This document shows positions 10,401 through 21,547 of a stretch of DNA of 37,500 nucleotides, piece by piece; position 1 is the first letter of the stretch, and every line of letters begins with the position of its first letter. The position numbers and the translations under genes are program-made. Source of the DNA: Glandiceps talaboti. Taxonomy: Eukaryota; Hemichordata; Enteropneusta; Spengelidae. Below the pieces are notes generated by a model. That model did not search any database and was not told the origin of the DNA. It saw only the letters and a program-made list of their open reading frames with translations. Location: the NCBI RefSeq assembly GCF_964340395.1, contig NC_135563.1:10069075-10106574 (forward strand), read 5' to 3'.

Positions 10401-11824
10401 AAATCTCTTCCAAAAGGGCCAGGAAAAAGCTTTGAGAGAATTGAATAATTTAGCTTATGATACATCGATGTCCGGATTTTGAATGTTTTAATAACAATAG
10501 CAATGGGCTATAAATTGACAAAATCGCGACCACACCTTTTATAATAAGCTTGACATGAACCTTAAAAAGTTGACGTTAATTCTTGCAGTGTTGTACAGTT
10601 CATCCTTACAATCAACTTCTGATCATCGTCGTCGTAAACCACAGCCTCTTTTACGGCACTGTTATTTTGCAGTGTCGCGGAAGAAATAACAGCTCAGCTG
10701 GTTTGCGAGAATGAATCAACTTTTGCGTTTTGTAAATTTTCACCACTCAGAACTATAAAATTGTGCTTTAATAAAAATGCTTCTTAGTTCGCTGTGACAG
10801 TCGGATAATAATCTTTTTATTAATTTTTATTTTGCTGAAAATAGTTTTAAATGGTTATAATGTTTTAAAATGAAAAATAAAAATTTTGGAATCAAAATAT
10901 ACATAATCATGTAATAAACGGAATTAGGATTCAAGCAATTGTAAAGCTAAATCTAGTGCAGAGCTCTTACAATTTACCCAGGACAAAAACGTAGAAAGTC
11001 TCATTCATAAATTTTCGCGTGTATACCTTTGAGGTTTTCGAGAGTTAAGTAGCTCATGTGTCTACTCTGGTTATTATGTGTATAGATACTAAAAATTCCC
11101 CGCGGCGTCGTCTGAGGATTTCAAGTTTTTTTTCCTGCATGCAACATCATGTATAAACTCACAGACATGATTATGTCAAAGTACCAAGAACCGTTAGGAT
11201 AGAATGCAAAATAATGAATACAACTGTCAATTATCTTTGCGCGCCAATTACCAAAGACGACGTTTCTGTGAAGAATGCTTACTAATACTCATTCCTCTAA
11301 AAACATCTCAGTTATTACACATGTTAGAAAATTGTTACATCGCATAAACGCGATTTGAATAAACGTGACTTGGGAAGTGTTACTGTGATTTAATTGGCAA
11401 CCTTGAAAGAGAGATAGAGAACGGTATCACTTCTACTAATCGGTCATTTGATTTGTAATACAATCATATTATATTTCTTATCGCTCGTTGTTTTCCAATT
11501 TCTTGGGAAGGTTTTATCAGCTAATGCTTTTCATAGTTTTGGCTCATGGGAAATGTTTCTTTTCATTTGTCAGATGTTTAGGATGTGAGAATGATATTGC
11601 CAAACAATTATTGCAAGTATGTCAATACTTTGGTATATTCAATTATTGAACCAAAATAAAGAATGTTTCTATTTTTAAGTGTTATTGGCATTGTAACTAC
11701 CGATGGCGAGTTTACTTATCATTTTTCCATGCCGGAACAGATGTAAATTTTTCACGTGTTCAGTTTGTAATGGTGCCAACAATACTTCTGCATTCCCAAA
11801 CGTCGTGTCTCTGTCTTTCGACCA
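10401..11824. other. Stretch without identified features
   Basis: AT-rich, with no open frame of note and no repeat family recognised. Confidence 0.4.
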
Positions 11825-11900
<76 letters not shown>

Positions 11901-11905
11901 TTGTC
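11825..11905. repeat. (CTGT)n microsatellite
   Basis: A nearly pure TCTG-type tract with TTTG variants at its right end. It uses the same motif as the tract at 6.3 kb. The repetitive CLSV open frames across it are artefacts. Confidence 0.95.
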
Positions 11906-12900
11906 TAACCCTCTTTGTCTACCTTTATAATGCCTCTGTCATTCAAGAATACGTGTACAGTCCTATTCCATTCTGCCTCAATAAAATAAAATGAAATGCT
12001 CTCTTTTTCTAGTTTCATATTAATTTCAATAATATTATCAAGAAAAAATAACACTTTGAAGTTTCGTTCCGTTATTCGTATTTCAGGTCAACATATTTTT
12101 TGAATTAAAAGATTTCTTAATAGTTACATAGATTACGTTTAATCGGAGAAAGAGGGGTCCTTCCGAAAGGCTAGCCTTTCTCACAGTTTTTCACTTTTGG
12201 AGATTATTGATAAATGATATATATGTCATTTAGACTTGTATTCAATTTATGGTTTGTCTCGAATACATAGAGATACTTTAGATTCCAACGCTATCTAATG
12301 TTTGGCAGGGATGTACAATCTATTTCCCTGCAGACAATGCGTTGAAGGCCAGTCGTTCATCTCTGTAGCATTTATTTAGCTTTCTGTGCGAGTGAATGGC
12401 AACAAAATCATGGGAATAGGATACAAACGACAAGTCTCACTTGAAAAGATTTAATTAATCGTACATTTGTAAAGGATAGGATACACCTGTATTGTTGAGT
12501 CACATAATGAGATTTCTTTTCGTAATCCTTGCCGTTTCTATAGCTAATAATGGCATTGCCGTCATACCTTTTAACATAGACTCTACAGGTGTATGGTTTG
12601 AGCTTTTAATAACCATTAGTCAACGTTTCCCTCTCAAAATTTGACAATAACCTCATCGTGTGGTAGGGTTCAAGTTTTTCAAGTGCCCTTGTAAGGGTTT
12701 GTTGTCGGTGGGTTAGGGTTAGGATTAGGGTCCCAAGTCGATTAGAATAAATTATATTTCATTAAATTGAGTTTGAATTTTGGGAACGACATCGACGATC
12801 TCGTGTGTGGTGATGTCTATTAAACGATTCGGTTATATTTAACGTTGTATCTACCTTCAAAATAACAATCTTAACAAAAACCTTTCATATTCAAAAAAAG
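11906..12900. other. Stretch with a perfect palindrome and a telomere-like tract
   Basis: GAAAGGCTAGCCTTTC at 12165-12180 is a perfect 16-base palindrome. Three TTAGGG-like units occur at 12710-12730, described separately. Nothing else was identified. Confidence 0.5.
12710..12730 (+). repeat. Short TTAGGG-type interstitial tract
   Basis: GGGTTAGGGTTAGGATTAGG is three telomere-type units, the last with one variant base (AGGATTAGGG). It is too short to be a telomere. Confidence 0.6.
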
Positions 12901-13195
12901 AAACAAAAGTCAGGGTCACCGTGCAAACTTTGATATGGGGGTCAAAATGTTACCAAAATTAAGACATTTTAGAAACCAATATGGCTGTCAAATACTGTGT
13001 TCTATCTACATCTATAATGGGCTTTTATGTACTTTATGTGCTTTCAAGGCCATCGGCCCAAAATACAAATGTAGTTGCTTAAAATGTTAAAGGCAGGATA
13101 TAACTAGGAATACATAAAGGAAGTGGAAATGTTACAGTTAGTAGGTCAACTCTTTGAGAAAATAGAAGACTGATTTCCTTAAAACTAGAAGATGA
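12900..13195 (+). mobile_element. Diverged solitary arm of the ATGGCCGCC inverted-repeat family (copy 3)
   Basis: GTCACCGTGCAAACTTTGAT, GGGGGTCAAAATG, TTTTAGAAACCAATATGGCT and CAAATACTGTGTTC follow the block order of the other arms. About 140 bases later, GACTGATTTCCTTAAAACTA matches the internal GATTTCCTTGA block, so this copy either has an insertion or keeps sequence the others lost. Its core reads ATGGCTGTC instead of ATGGCCGCC. Confidence 0.5.
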
Positions 13196-13353
13196 TCTCC
13201 ATTTTTTGCTATTTTAAAGGGACAAGGAACAAGATTTCATGTCATAACAGTAGAAATGTATAACAATGTCGATTGTCAGAGAATTTAGTCTATGTTTAGC
13301 TGTACTTTACTACAATGTGCTACATATACACGACTAGCGAAAGTCTAATCAAA

Positions 13354-13838
13354 TTATATATATATAAGTTCTTTATCGCAATAACACAAATTGATAAACA
13401 AAGAAAAATGAAATGAAAATAATGAAAATGACAAATGCGACTGGGTGCTGGAAGATAGCTAATGAAAAGCTAGTAGGTGTCCAGTCACCCCCCCCCCCCG
13501 GGCTCATGAAAAGTATAAATTAATCAGAAAAAAGAAGAATACGTAGGTATATACATTTCGGGTGTGAAAAATACATTAAATACAAATAAAATTACTTTAG
13601 AATAATACAATCTCTGAGGGCACGCTTGAAATGATTTCTTATCTGGATATGTTTAATTGATGCAGGTAAGCAATTCCAAAATTTAGCTCCATGGTAACTA
13701 AGTGAAAATTGACCCAGACGAAGATTTCTTTTTGGAATAAGGACATGGGAGTGTGCTGTAGATCTAGTGTTATATCCATGACTTGGAAAACTGAAATAAT
13801 CTGTGAATTGTGAGGTAATCTGTCTGTTAAGAGGTCAT
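13354..13838 (-). mobile_element. LINE remnant: C-terminal ORF2 tail plus 3' UTR
   Basis: On the minus strand, 13835 to 13592 is open and ends in TAA (13592-13594). It contains HGYNTRSTAHSHV, then GQFSLSYHGAKFWNCLPASI and NHFKRALRD. The order H-Y-TRS, S-Y-G-x-x-WN-LP, FK-x-L is the well-known end of ORF2 in many Jockey/CR1/L2-type non-LTR elements. The frame is closed by TGA at 13836-13838, and upstream residues (YDLLTD) continue in another frame, so a frameshift has occurred. After the stop, the minus strand runs about 240 bases, through a poly-G tract and T-rich sequence, to GCGATAAAGAACTTATATAT at 13354-13375, a typical LINE 3' end with a simple-repeat tail. The copy is 5'-truncated and inactive. 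Confidence 0.8.
13488..13499. repeat. Poly-C tract inside the LINE 3' region
   Basis: Twelve C followed by GGG. It lies within the 3' untranslated part of the minus-strand LINE. Confidence 0.9.
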
Positions 13839-15850
13839 ACATGAATATCCCAACCTAGTAATTAAATTGCTGGTAAATGTTCAAAATATTTAATTCCTTG
13901 ATTGTGAACTTCCATTTGATTGTGAACTATCCCATGACATAAATGACCAATTGCAAATTATTATAACAGTACTATTCAAATGTTTATCGAGTTTTCATTA
14001 GTTACGGTTAATAATGTTGAGGTGCTAAGGAAAGGTACGGTGCATCTCAGTGAACAATTTGACTTATCTCAAATTATCTCGATTCACCAAGGTTTGTCAT
14101 ATTTGATATCAATTGTTACAGAAAATTCTGTTTGTTCATCACCATGTTTTCAAGGACATCAACAGTTGTCTGTCGTTTTCCGTATAGTGTTCACATAGTG
14201 TTTGGTAGCCATTTGAAGTAGACTACGGATGGCTTTGAAGGTAGTCAACACTTTTTCGACTAAACACATAAAAACTCCATAAACATACATTCTAATATGT
14301 ATAAAGAGATTTGCATATATTTTTACCGCAGTTACCTAGGGCATATATTGTTATCACCGTTAGACCATAATAAACAAAGTGTTGAGGTAAAAGGCTTTTG
14401 TCCCAATGTGTGAACATGTGTATATTCATTTTGTTAACTGAACTGACCTGAACTGAAAATGGTGTCCCAGTTTCAGTTGCAGGTTCTTCCACTACTGTAA
14501 TGATTAATATGTGCTTGAGAACTGTTATTCTCAAATGTACTTGTAAGACGTTGAACCATGAACTATAAATGAAAACCCATAATCTATGAATGCGGATCAA
14601 AGGAAATATTGCGCTCTGCATAGATTACCGACTGATACCTGCAAATACTGAAATATCACCCTACACATTACTCTTTTATCTCAGTCTAAAGAACGCTGCA
14701 TTAAAAGAAAGAGAGAGAGTTATTGATACTACTAATATTAACAGTGTAAGTTTGCACCGTAAAACTGTAATAAAGGTTAAAATGAAATTATTGATTGACC
14801 ATATGCCGTGAAAAGAGAAATGCGCGAAATATCTTATAAGTTGGCATTTACTGAATAAAAAAGTGTGTGCAAATTTGCTAGATACATAATTCATGATATT
14901 GTACAGACAATGTTTGTTTGTGTTAAAATACGGCAGTCGTCCAATTCACAAACGCGCGTCTCTGGGTCCCACGCTAAAAAAACCTGGCCGGTAACTAGGG
15001 ACGCTCAAACAAAGACTTTGTTTCTGAGTAGATATTTACATGGTTTACGAAAGACTTTCACCCAAAGGGAAATAAGCCAAATTTGAATTTGTGGTTAGAA
15101 CTTGGGATGGGTAAGAGCTTGCGTCATGTTTGTAAACAAACAAAAGGCACTTCACCTTACTTACATGACATGAAAGGGGGTTTTATCAAAGGTAAAGGTT
15201 TCTTGTCTTGTGTCGAAGAGCACACTTAGTACTGTCTGTAGAAATGTAACTCAGCACATAAATCAATATTGATGTTGATGACCTCACACAGACACAATGT
15301 TCTCTTCCACACCCGATGCACAGTCGATGTTCGATATTGAGCCTGCAATCATGGATATTGTTCAGAAATACAACAGTGTAGGGTTATACTACAGTCTAGT
15401 CCCAGGTTCCTCTTAGATAGGATTATGCAGTTCAGGTGTCCTCGGACCGTTTACATTGTTCCTTATATCTATATAGTAGACTTATTTACCACAAACATAA
15501 GTCATCCGGAAGCCTAATATACTAATTCACTGATCTACATATGTCAGGTAAACATCCAGCCATTTATTTATTAGTGGAACACTTATATTTACATCCGTTG
15601 TAAACAAGTTTGATCAGGGGTCAGTCATAAGTCAATATCCAGGTTAGCAAACTTGTACTAATTATGTCATCAGTTTGTGAAAATAAATGCATATCGGACG
15701 ACCGCCGACGTTTAAAGGATATTCACAATGATTATCAAAGTCTGTCACCAACAGCAAATATCTTCTATTTTATGGCAAAGTACCATATAGTCTTGTGGTA
15801 ATACATTGGTTCTGTGCTCCGAAGGTTACCAACCTTTAAGAATGATGGTA
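13839..15850. other. Two-kilobase stretch without identified features
   Basis: Open frames up to about 109 codons occur (14292-14621 minus). None has a recognisable domain, and opposite-strand frames overlap each other. A small GAGAGAGAG run lies near 14710. Confidence 0.4.
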
Positions 15851-15859
15851 CGGGCGCGC

Positions 15860-15914
15860 GCGCACAGCATGGTCTTGTTGATATACCTTTGCTTGCTCCT
15901 TCGGCGCTGTGCGC
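15860..15914. repeat. GC-rich inverted repeat
   Basis: GCGCACAGC at 15860-15868 pairs perfectly with GCTGTGCGC at 15906-15914, across 37 bases. It sits in a short CpG-rich patch (GGGCGCGCGCGCACAG just left of it) within AT-rich surroundings. Function unknown. Confidence 0.5.
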
Positions 15915-16463
15915 ACCTTCAGTTTTGATAATTATATAGCCCGACGGTCTAGTAGCTAGATTAAGTGCTGAACAGCAACCTGTTGAAGTAAAACTTTTGT
16001 TGGCTTCAACGTTTTATTGATCAATAGCCGTCAGTTTATTCTAACTGTTTCATCTAATCCATCGCAATAGATAGTAAAACAAGTCACTGCTTTCTCCTTA
16101 TTTAAACTATTGATCTCTACATGGCTTTGCTTTTATAAGCGGTCTTACTTTGTTATAATCAGCATCGATGGAGATATGATACTTCTGATTTTATCACGTA
16201 TTCGCTTATCAAGGTGATAATGTATCTCAGCGGATGTACTGACACAAACATATCCATAGACAATGTACTTTGAAAGCATGTCCTCCAAAATTGAATTCTA
16301 AAGTACTGTTAAGTCAGCTGTCTGTGCACACTTTGGGAAAAAGTAGCGCCAGAGATAAATAAGCTAGATTTCTCATTTTGTATTCTTGATTTAATTCATC
16401 AAATATTTGAAAGGTTACGACATAATATGATTTCTATAACCCGATTACTATGAGCCGACTGTG

Positions 16464-16464
<1 letters not shown>
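15915..16464. other. Stretch without identified features
   Basis: No coding or repeat signal seen. Confidence 0.4.

Positions 16465-16497
<33 letters not shown>
16465..16497. repeat. (TA)n microsatellite
   Basis: About 16 TA units. Confidence 0.95.
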
Positions 16498-16499
<2 letters not shown>

Positions 16500-16835
16500 A
16501 TAAAACTGAGGTATTTATTGAAACCCATGGACTCTAAAAAATATGGTACACAGTGATTCATTATTAAATGTTTTGCCTACCGAGACTCCCTTCTGTGGTT
16601 TGTGGTTTGTTTTACCCAGTCTTAAATGAATTCGATTTGACTGTTACTGGTTGGAGTAATGTAATCGATATATCAACACATGACGTGAGACTATAATCAA
16701 CATGGAAAGTTTCCTGTTTTTTTTTACCACGTTAAGGTAAATTAATCAACGTTTTTGCACTTTACTCTGTTTTGACTTGATGCAGTTCACATTTAACTAT
16801 TAGGTCTTCAATGCAAGCTATATCTTGAGAATCGT

Positions 16836-17017
16836 AATTCTCGGTACCTGCAATAACTGTTTACCTCATGCTACATGGTCAAATAGAAACAGAAGGACAA
16901 CTTATTCTCACGCGCGCTCATAGTAATAAATGAAAAGCGCGTGGAGCGGACGTTAGAATGTTCGTTATTCTTATGATGCGCCTAGACAGAAATATTCTAT
17001 TTCAGGTACTGAGAATT
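16836..17017. mobile_element. Palindromic MITE-like element, ~180 bp
   Basis: AATTCTCGGTACCTGCAATA at 16836-16855 is the near-exact reverse complement of TATTTCAGGTACTGAGAATT at 16998-17017. Inside, CACGCGC (16909-16915) pairs with GCGCGTG (16937-16943), so the whole segment could fold. GAGAAT/ATTCTC at 16827-16842 forms a further small hairpin at the left edge. No open frame and no obvious target duplication. The element class is inferred from shape alone. Confidence 0.45.
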
Positions 17018-17037
17018 GCGTGAGCAAATCATTTTTA

Positions 17038-17071
17038 AATTGAATTGAATTGAATTGAATTGTATTGAAAT
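17038..17071. repeat. (GAATT)n microsatellite
   Basis: Five to six GAATT units decaying to TATTGAAATG. Confidence 0.9.
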
Positions 17072-17330
17072 GAAGTCTAGTTCTTAGCTAGCCTTTCATA
17101 TATTCTTCAACAACACTGTCAGTGTTCAATATGAATGTTTAATGTTTATCAATTAAACATGTCACTTTATCACTAATAATGTACTTTTTTGAGAATTTGT
17201 GACACGAATCAGAAAATATAGATCTCTTTACGATATGAAAATAATATTAAATCCAATGTGAGATAAGAAGTAAAACACATTTACAAGCCAAAAACTGGCA
17301 GGGCTGGGAGGGGTTACAAATAGTTTCTGT

Positions 17331-17369
17331 CCAACCAACCAACCAACCAACCAACCAACCAACCAACCA
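17331..17369. repeat. (CCAA)n microsatellite
   Basis: About nine CCAA units followed by CCATCCACCC. The minus-strand GWLV repeat peptide across it is an artefact. Confidence 0.95.
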
Positions 17370-18130
17370 TCCACCCGTCGGTCCGCACAGCAGCATCTGA
17401 TTTTTAAAATTTCAAAATATTTGAAAGGTGACAAATTGTTATCTGCAAGCTTAGGGTGTTCTAAAACAAATTGAAATATGAAACTGGAAGGAGAAGTTCC
17501 CCTTGCTGCTGTAAAAATATGCCGGAGCGATGGCTTGTGGATCTATGCCTAAGAAGATTAAAATGAAATCTATAATCTGGGGAACTAACATACATAATTA
17601 GACTTGCAGAAGCATACTTAGTGTCTTGAGTAATGCTATAGTGCACAGGGGTGAGTATCTGTCTAGAATGTTCCATTTGATTTTGACCTTTATAGTTGAA
17701 GATCAAATTCAAGCAAATTCGTTGCATGTCATAGATGTACATTTATTTATACGTAGTGCATATAAATGGCTCTGTATGTAGGTATACGTTATTCACTGTG
17801 TTATTTTTAAAGACCCTTGATTTGAATTTGAATTTCGAATGTCATCTCTCGTCCTTAAGGAATTCTGAGAATTACATCTATTTAGAAAGAAGGCAAAGAC
17901 GTGTAGCTAAGAGTCATGTCATGTTCTGTCCAAATCGACCCATCACGTTTATCATTACATAATCTTTTTAAAGACATTCTAAAATTATAATGCCATTTGT
18001 TGAAAAAGAACGAATATATTCCCTGGTCTCTGATACGGTCTTGAAGTACACCATGTAAATATAGTAAATTTCCCTTACTCGACATTGTGTTTGAAGAGCC
18101 TTTGACTCAACAATTTATCGAGTTTAATAA
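17370..18130. other. Stretch without supported genes
   Basis: Overlapping open frames of 67-93 codons occur on both strands. None is recognisable. Confidence 0.4.
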
Positions 18131-18132
18131 AG

Positions 18133-18184
18133 TCAAACATACAAACAAACAAACAACAAACAAACAAACAAACAAACAAACACC
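18133..18184. repeat. (CAAA)n microsatellite
   Basis: CAAA units with one CAACAAA interruption. They are preceded by GAGTTTAATAAAGTCAAACA near 18119, so the tract may be the tail of a plus-strand retroelement, although no coding remnant is visible upstream. Confidence 0.85.
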
Positions 18185-19285
18185 AAATACATCCAATATC
18201 ACCGATACATATGACAAATGTTGATTTGAAAAACAACAACAGAGACTGTAAAAATGCAATCGAAACGTAGTTCCAAAAAACGAATAAATAGCTTTGAACA
18301 ATCTATGATAACATACAGGTTTCTTGACAAATGATGTACACGATTTTCTATGATCACATGTTTTGTTATATCATTTGATATTTCCTACGATCACTTGAAG
18401 GTAAGAAGCTAGATTAAGTGAGAAAATCCAGAAGACCACCGTATTCATTTATCACAGATTGATATTGATATAGCTTGACTTGAGACACTGACACGTACTA
18501 ATTCCACCAAACTCTTTCCAATTAGTCTGTTAGCCCTATGGCTACTACGTTGTATATCATTTTAGAGCTAGTATTATATATTATCCTCCAACAGACGAAG
18601 TTGGAGTAGGGTGAAGGGGTATATGAAAGCTTTTCACCCATTCATCTGGCCTTCCATCAATCCCTGTGTCCACAAAGCGTTATCAACAGCATAGCTCATA
18701 TATCTAAAATGCAAAGTTCGATTTCTGTCAAACCTGTCACAACGGTGACGTACTATGCTGTAAATACATCGAATATGTAGGTCACCTATTTGTTCGACCT
18801 TGTAAAATTTGAACGAGTGGCAGCTGTATCTGTACAGCACATGTAGCTAATGAACTATAATGCGCAGGGATTATGTTCAAGTTGTCTATCCCCAGATATG
18901 AACTGTTGGCGTCATTAGAGTTGACTTTGCCCTTGACCTTGAGAATCGAATACCAAACCTAATTCATTTCTTCCTTAATAGCAGACTCTTTGTGGCACCT
19001 AAGTGTAGTACGTTGATTTCAAATCGTGTAGAAATTTTGATACAGATTTTAATGAATATTACCATGCCACACGATATAATTTTAACATACCCAAATCAAG
19101 CTATTTGACAGATATACAATATACCAGAGAAGTATCATATAAGTGTTAATAGTTTGAGATCAAACAGTGACTAAGGCATATTGTCCAAACATAAACTGAA
19201 TGCCTTCAGTTATAAAAGCATCATAATTCTGAGCTACCATACATGACATATGATATATTCCTTAATTGGTGAATTATAAATTATA
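18185..19285. other. Stretch without identified features
   Basis: No repeats or coding signal seen. Confidence 0.4.
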
Positions 19286-19930
19286 CCAAATTATATATTT
19301 GAAACTTGCAATCGTAAGATATTGGCAAATTACCAAAATCATTAATTATGCTAATTACATTACAAATTAAAGGTATGTCGACACATTAGAGGAGATCCAT
19401 AATTGTATTGCCTAATTATCATTTATTATTAATTATGCAAATATCTCCTTAAAATCGAAAAATAAATTCAGCCAGCTATATCATGTAGGTATATTTTGTT
19501 TTCATCAATGCACGTACCACAGTATATGAAATTTGAAGCCTGCATTCTTAAGATATTGCTGATTATCGAAATAAATAATTATTAATGCAAATAACTCAAT
19601 AATGCTAAAAACTAACATTGACTTTATTATCATCGATGTTTGTACCAAATGACATGAAATTCCAGCTTGCAGTAATAACACATTGTGATTATCTTTGACT
19701 TTTTGGAATTTGGCGCTATATAAATTTTTTATGATGATGATGATGATGATGATTATCTAAAAGCAGTTACTCCTTTAAAAAAAAGTTAAATGAACAGCCT
19801 TTATTGGACATACACGCCTTGTAATTATCGATGTATGTACCATGCCCTATATATTATGAAATTTACTTGTATTGTAAAGATATATCCTAATTACCGAAAG
19901 TCATCAATTAACATAATTAACCTTCCCAAA
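19286..19930 (+). repeat. Highly diverged long-period tandem repeat
   Basis: A block of the form ACCAnnntATATGAAATTTGAAG followed by CTTGCA, AAGATATT, ATTACCGAAATnATTAATTA and TGCAAATAACT recurs at about 19286, 19517, 19644 and 19840. It is preceded by a TCATCGATGT-like piece in three of the four. Spacings are uneven (about 231, 127 and 196 bases), so units have gained or lost parts. A retroelement-type tail interrupts it at 19711-19753. It is not coding. Confidence 0.45.
19711..19753 (+). mobile_element. LINE/SINE-type 3' tail with (ATG)n
   Basis: GGCGCTATATAAATTTTTTA followed by (GAT)n resembles the conserved 3' end of many animal CR1/L2-type LINEs and their SINEs, which end in GCGCTATATAAAT plus a short trinucleotide repeat. 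Only this tail is recognised; no coding part precedes it. Confidence 0.5.
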
Positions 19931-20486
19931 CGGGAAGTAAAAATTACTTTCATGTCAGTGTACATCCATTGGTGGGTTATGTGCACTTCTACGAAGACTT
20001 ATTTGTCTGGGTTGCTCCTCTTGTAGCTCAACGGTCTTCATATCTGTATATTTTATGGTACGTAGGTATGATTTGTCTTGGTTCAAGAGAATAATTCTAG
20101 TCAATTAGAGGTATCTTAGAAAAGTATCGACTAACGATGTCGCAAAAAAATCAATTCCACTTCAATGTGATTCACATTTATCAACAGTTACTGTATGTCG
20201 GTAAAGTGTATGTACTGTGTTAACGTTGTCAGATATAGTCTGGACAAGAATAGAAACAAATCTTTAGTGTGATATGGTTCACTATACATACTGTAATACA
20301 GGTTCGATTTTCGATTGATTGATAAAAAAAAGCGCAATGTTCACTTACGACGTTTTAACACTCAAACTTCGATGTGTCTCGGTGTCATGCGCCGAGCCGA
20401 GGTTTCCACTGCGACAGTTTTTAGATGTATGATATGCGCATGCGTGGGAATTGCTCCGGAAATTGTGGTGCATGTAACTACGCGAT
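19931..20486. other. Stretch without identified features
   Basis: No coding or repeat signal seen. Confidence 0.4.
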
Positions 20487-20571
20487 AGTATGTATGTATG
20501 TATGTATGTATGTATTATGTGTGTGTATGTATGTATGTATGTATGTATGTATGTATGTATGTATGTATGTA
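20487..20571. repeat. (TATG)n microsatellite
   Basis: Two TATG blocks separated by TATTATGTGTG near 20512-20525. The MYVC-type open frame is a by-product. Confidence 0.95.
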
Positions 20572-21547
20572 CTTGCCCGTCTACGTGTCTGTCTCGTTAT
20601 GTGTGTGTGCACAGGTATGTGTATATATGTGTGTGTAAGCCACCATTTCTCAAATACTGAAAATTAATAAGCAGGTCGATCGAATTGTATAACCGTGATA
20701 CTGAGGGGGAAGATATGTCTAGCATTTGTGCAGATTGAATCTAATATTCATATGATTCATGAGCATCCGCATTTCCCTTAGAACCAATAGATGCAAAGAT
20801 TGTGTTAAAAACCAATATTCGATAACAATAATCATTTTCACTAAAAACTGTACATTATTTCATAATTGTGTAATTCTCATTCTACCTATTTTACGTTCAT
20901 TCAATAGTCATAGCGAGACATGGCCAAATGTTTAGATTGTAACGTGTAATTTCACTGAATTCAATGAATACAATTTAGCGTGCATCAGAATATTATATTA
21001 AAATGTGCTGCATTCAATGGAAGGGTAATCATATTAAATACTTGTTTTCAAGAAAAAAAATGTATCTTTTGTTATGAGTCCATTGAAAACTAAAATGAAA
21101 CAGTCTTTGAAGTTTAGAGATAAACACATTAAGCATTTTTTCAATTTCTCTCGAAAATATTAATGTAAGTACCACTTTCTTTGCATTGGTTTTCTTATGA
21201 AACGGTTGCTGACTAAATGAGATGTGTATATATTGTTGACTCTACGTGTTAAATGTACAGGCGCGGTATCTTTGATGACGAAAGGTGATTATATCGCTAG
21301 CATGGGTAAATAAGTTGAATATTGGCGCAACAAAACAATCGTTGGTTGTATCGTTCGAATTGGACCAATCAAAATAGTCGATTTAGATCGTTGGAATTGA
21401 ATAAATGACTGCGTACCAGGAATACAAACACAGGTAAAATACACTATTTCACTTCTTCAAAGGCCCGCAAAAGTAATTATTAGGTAACTGTGTATTAATA
21501 ACAAACTTCAGACGGCTCCAGCAGATCGAGTCCTTACGAAAATGTCT
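20572..21547. other. Stretch without identified features
   Basis: AT-rich, no coding or repeat signal. Confidence 0.4.

Noticed and set aside
11703-11994. Two plus-strand frames with repeating CLSV
   Set aside because: Produced by the CTGT microsatellite. Both frames are open over the same bases.
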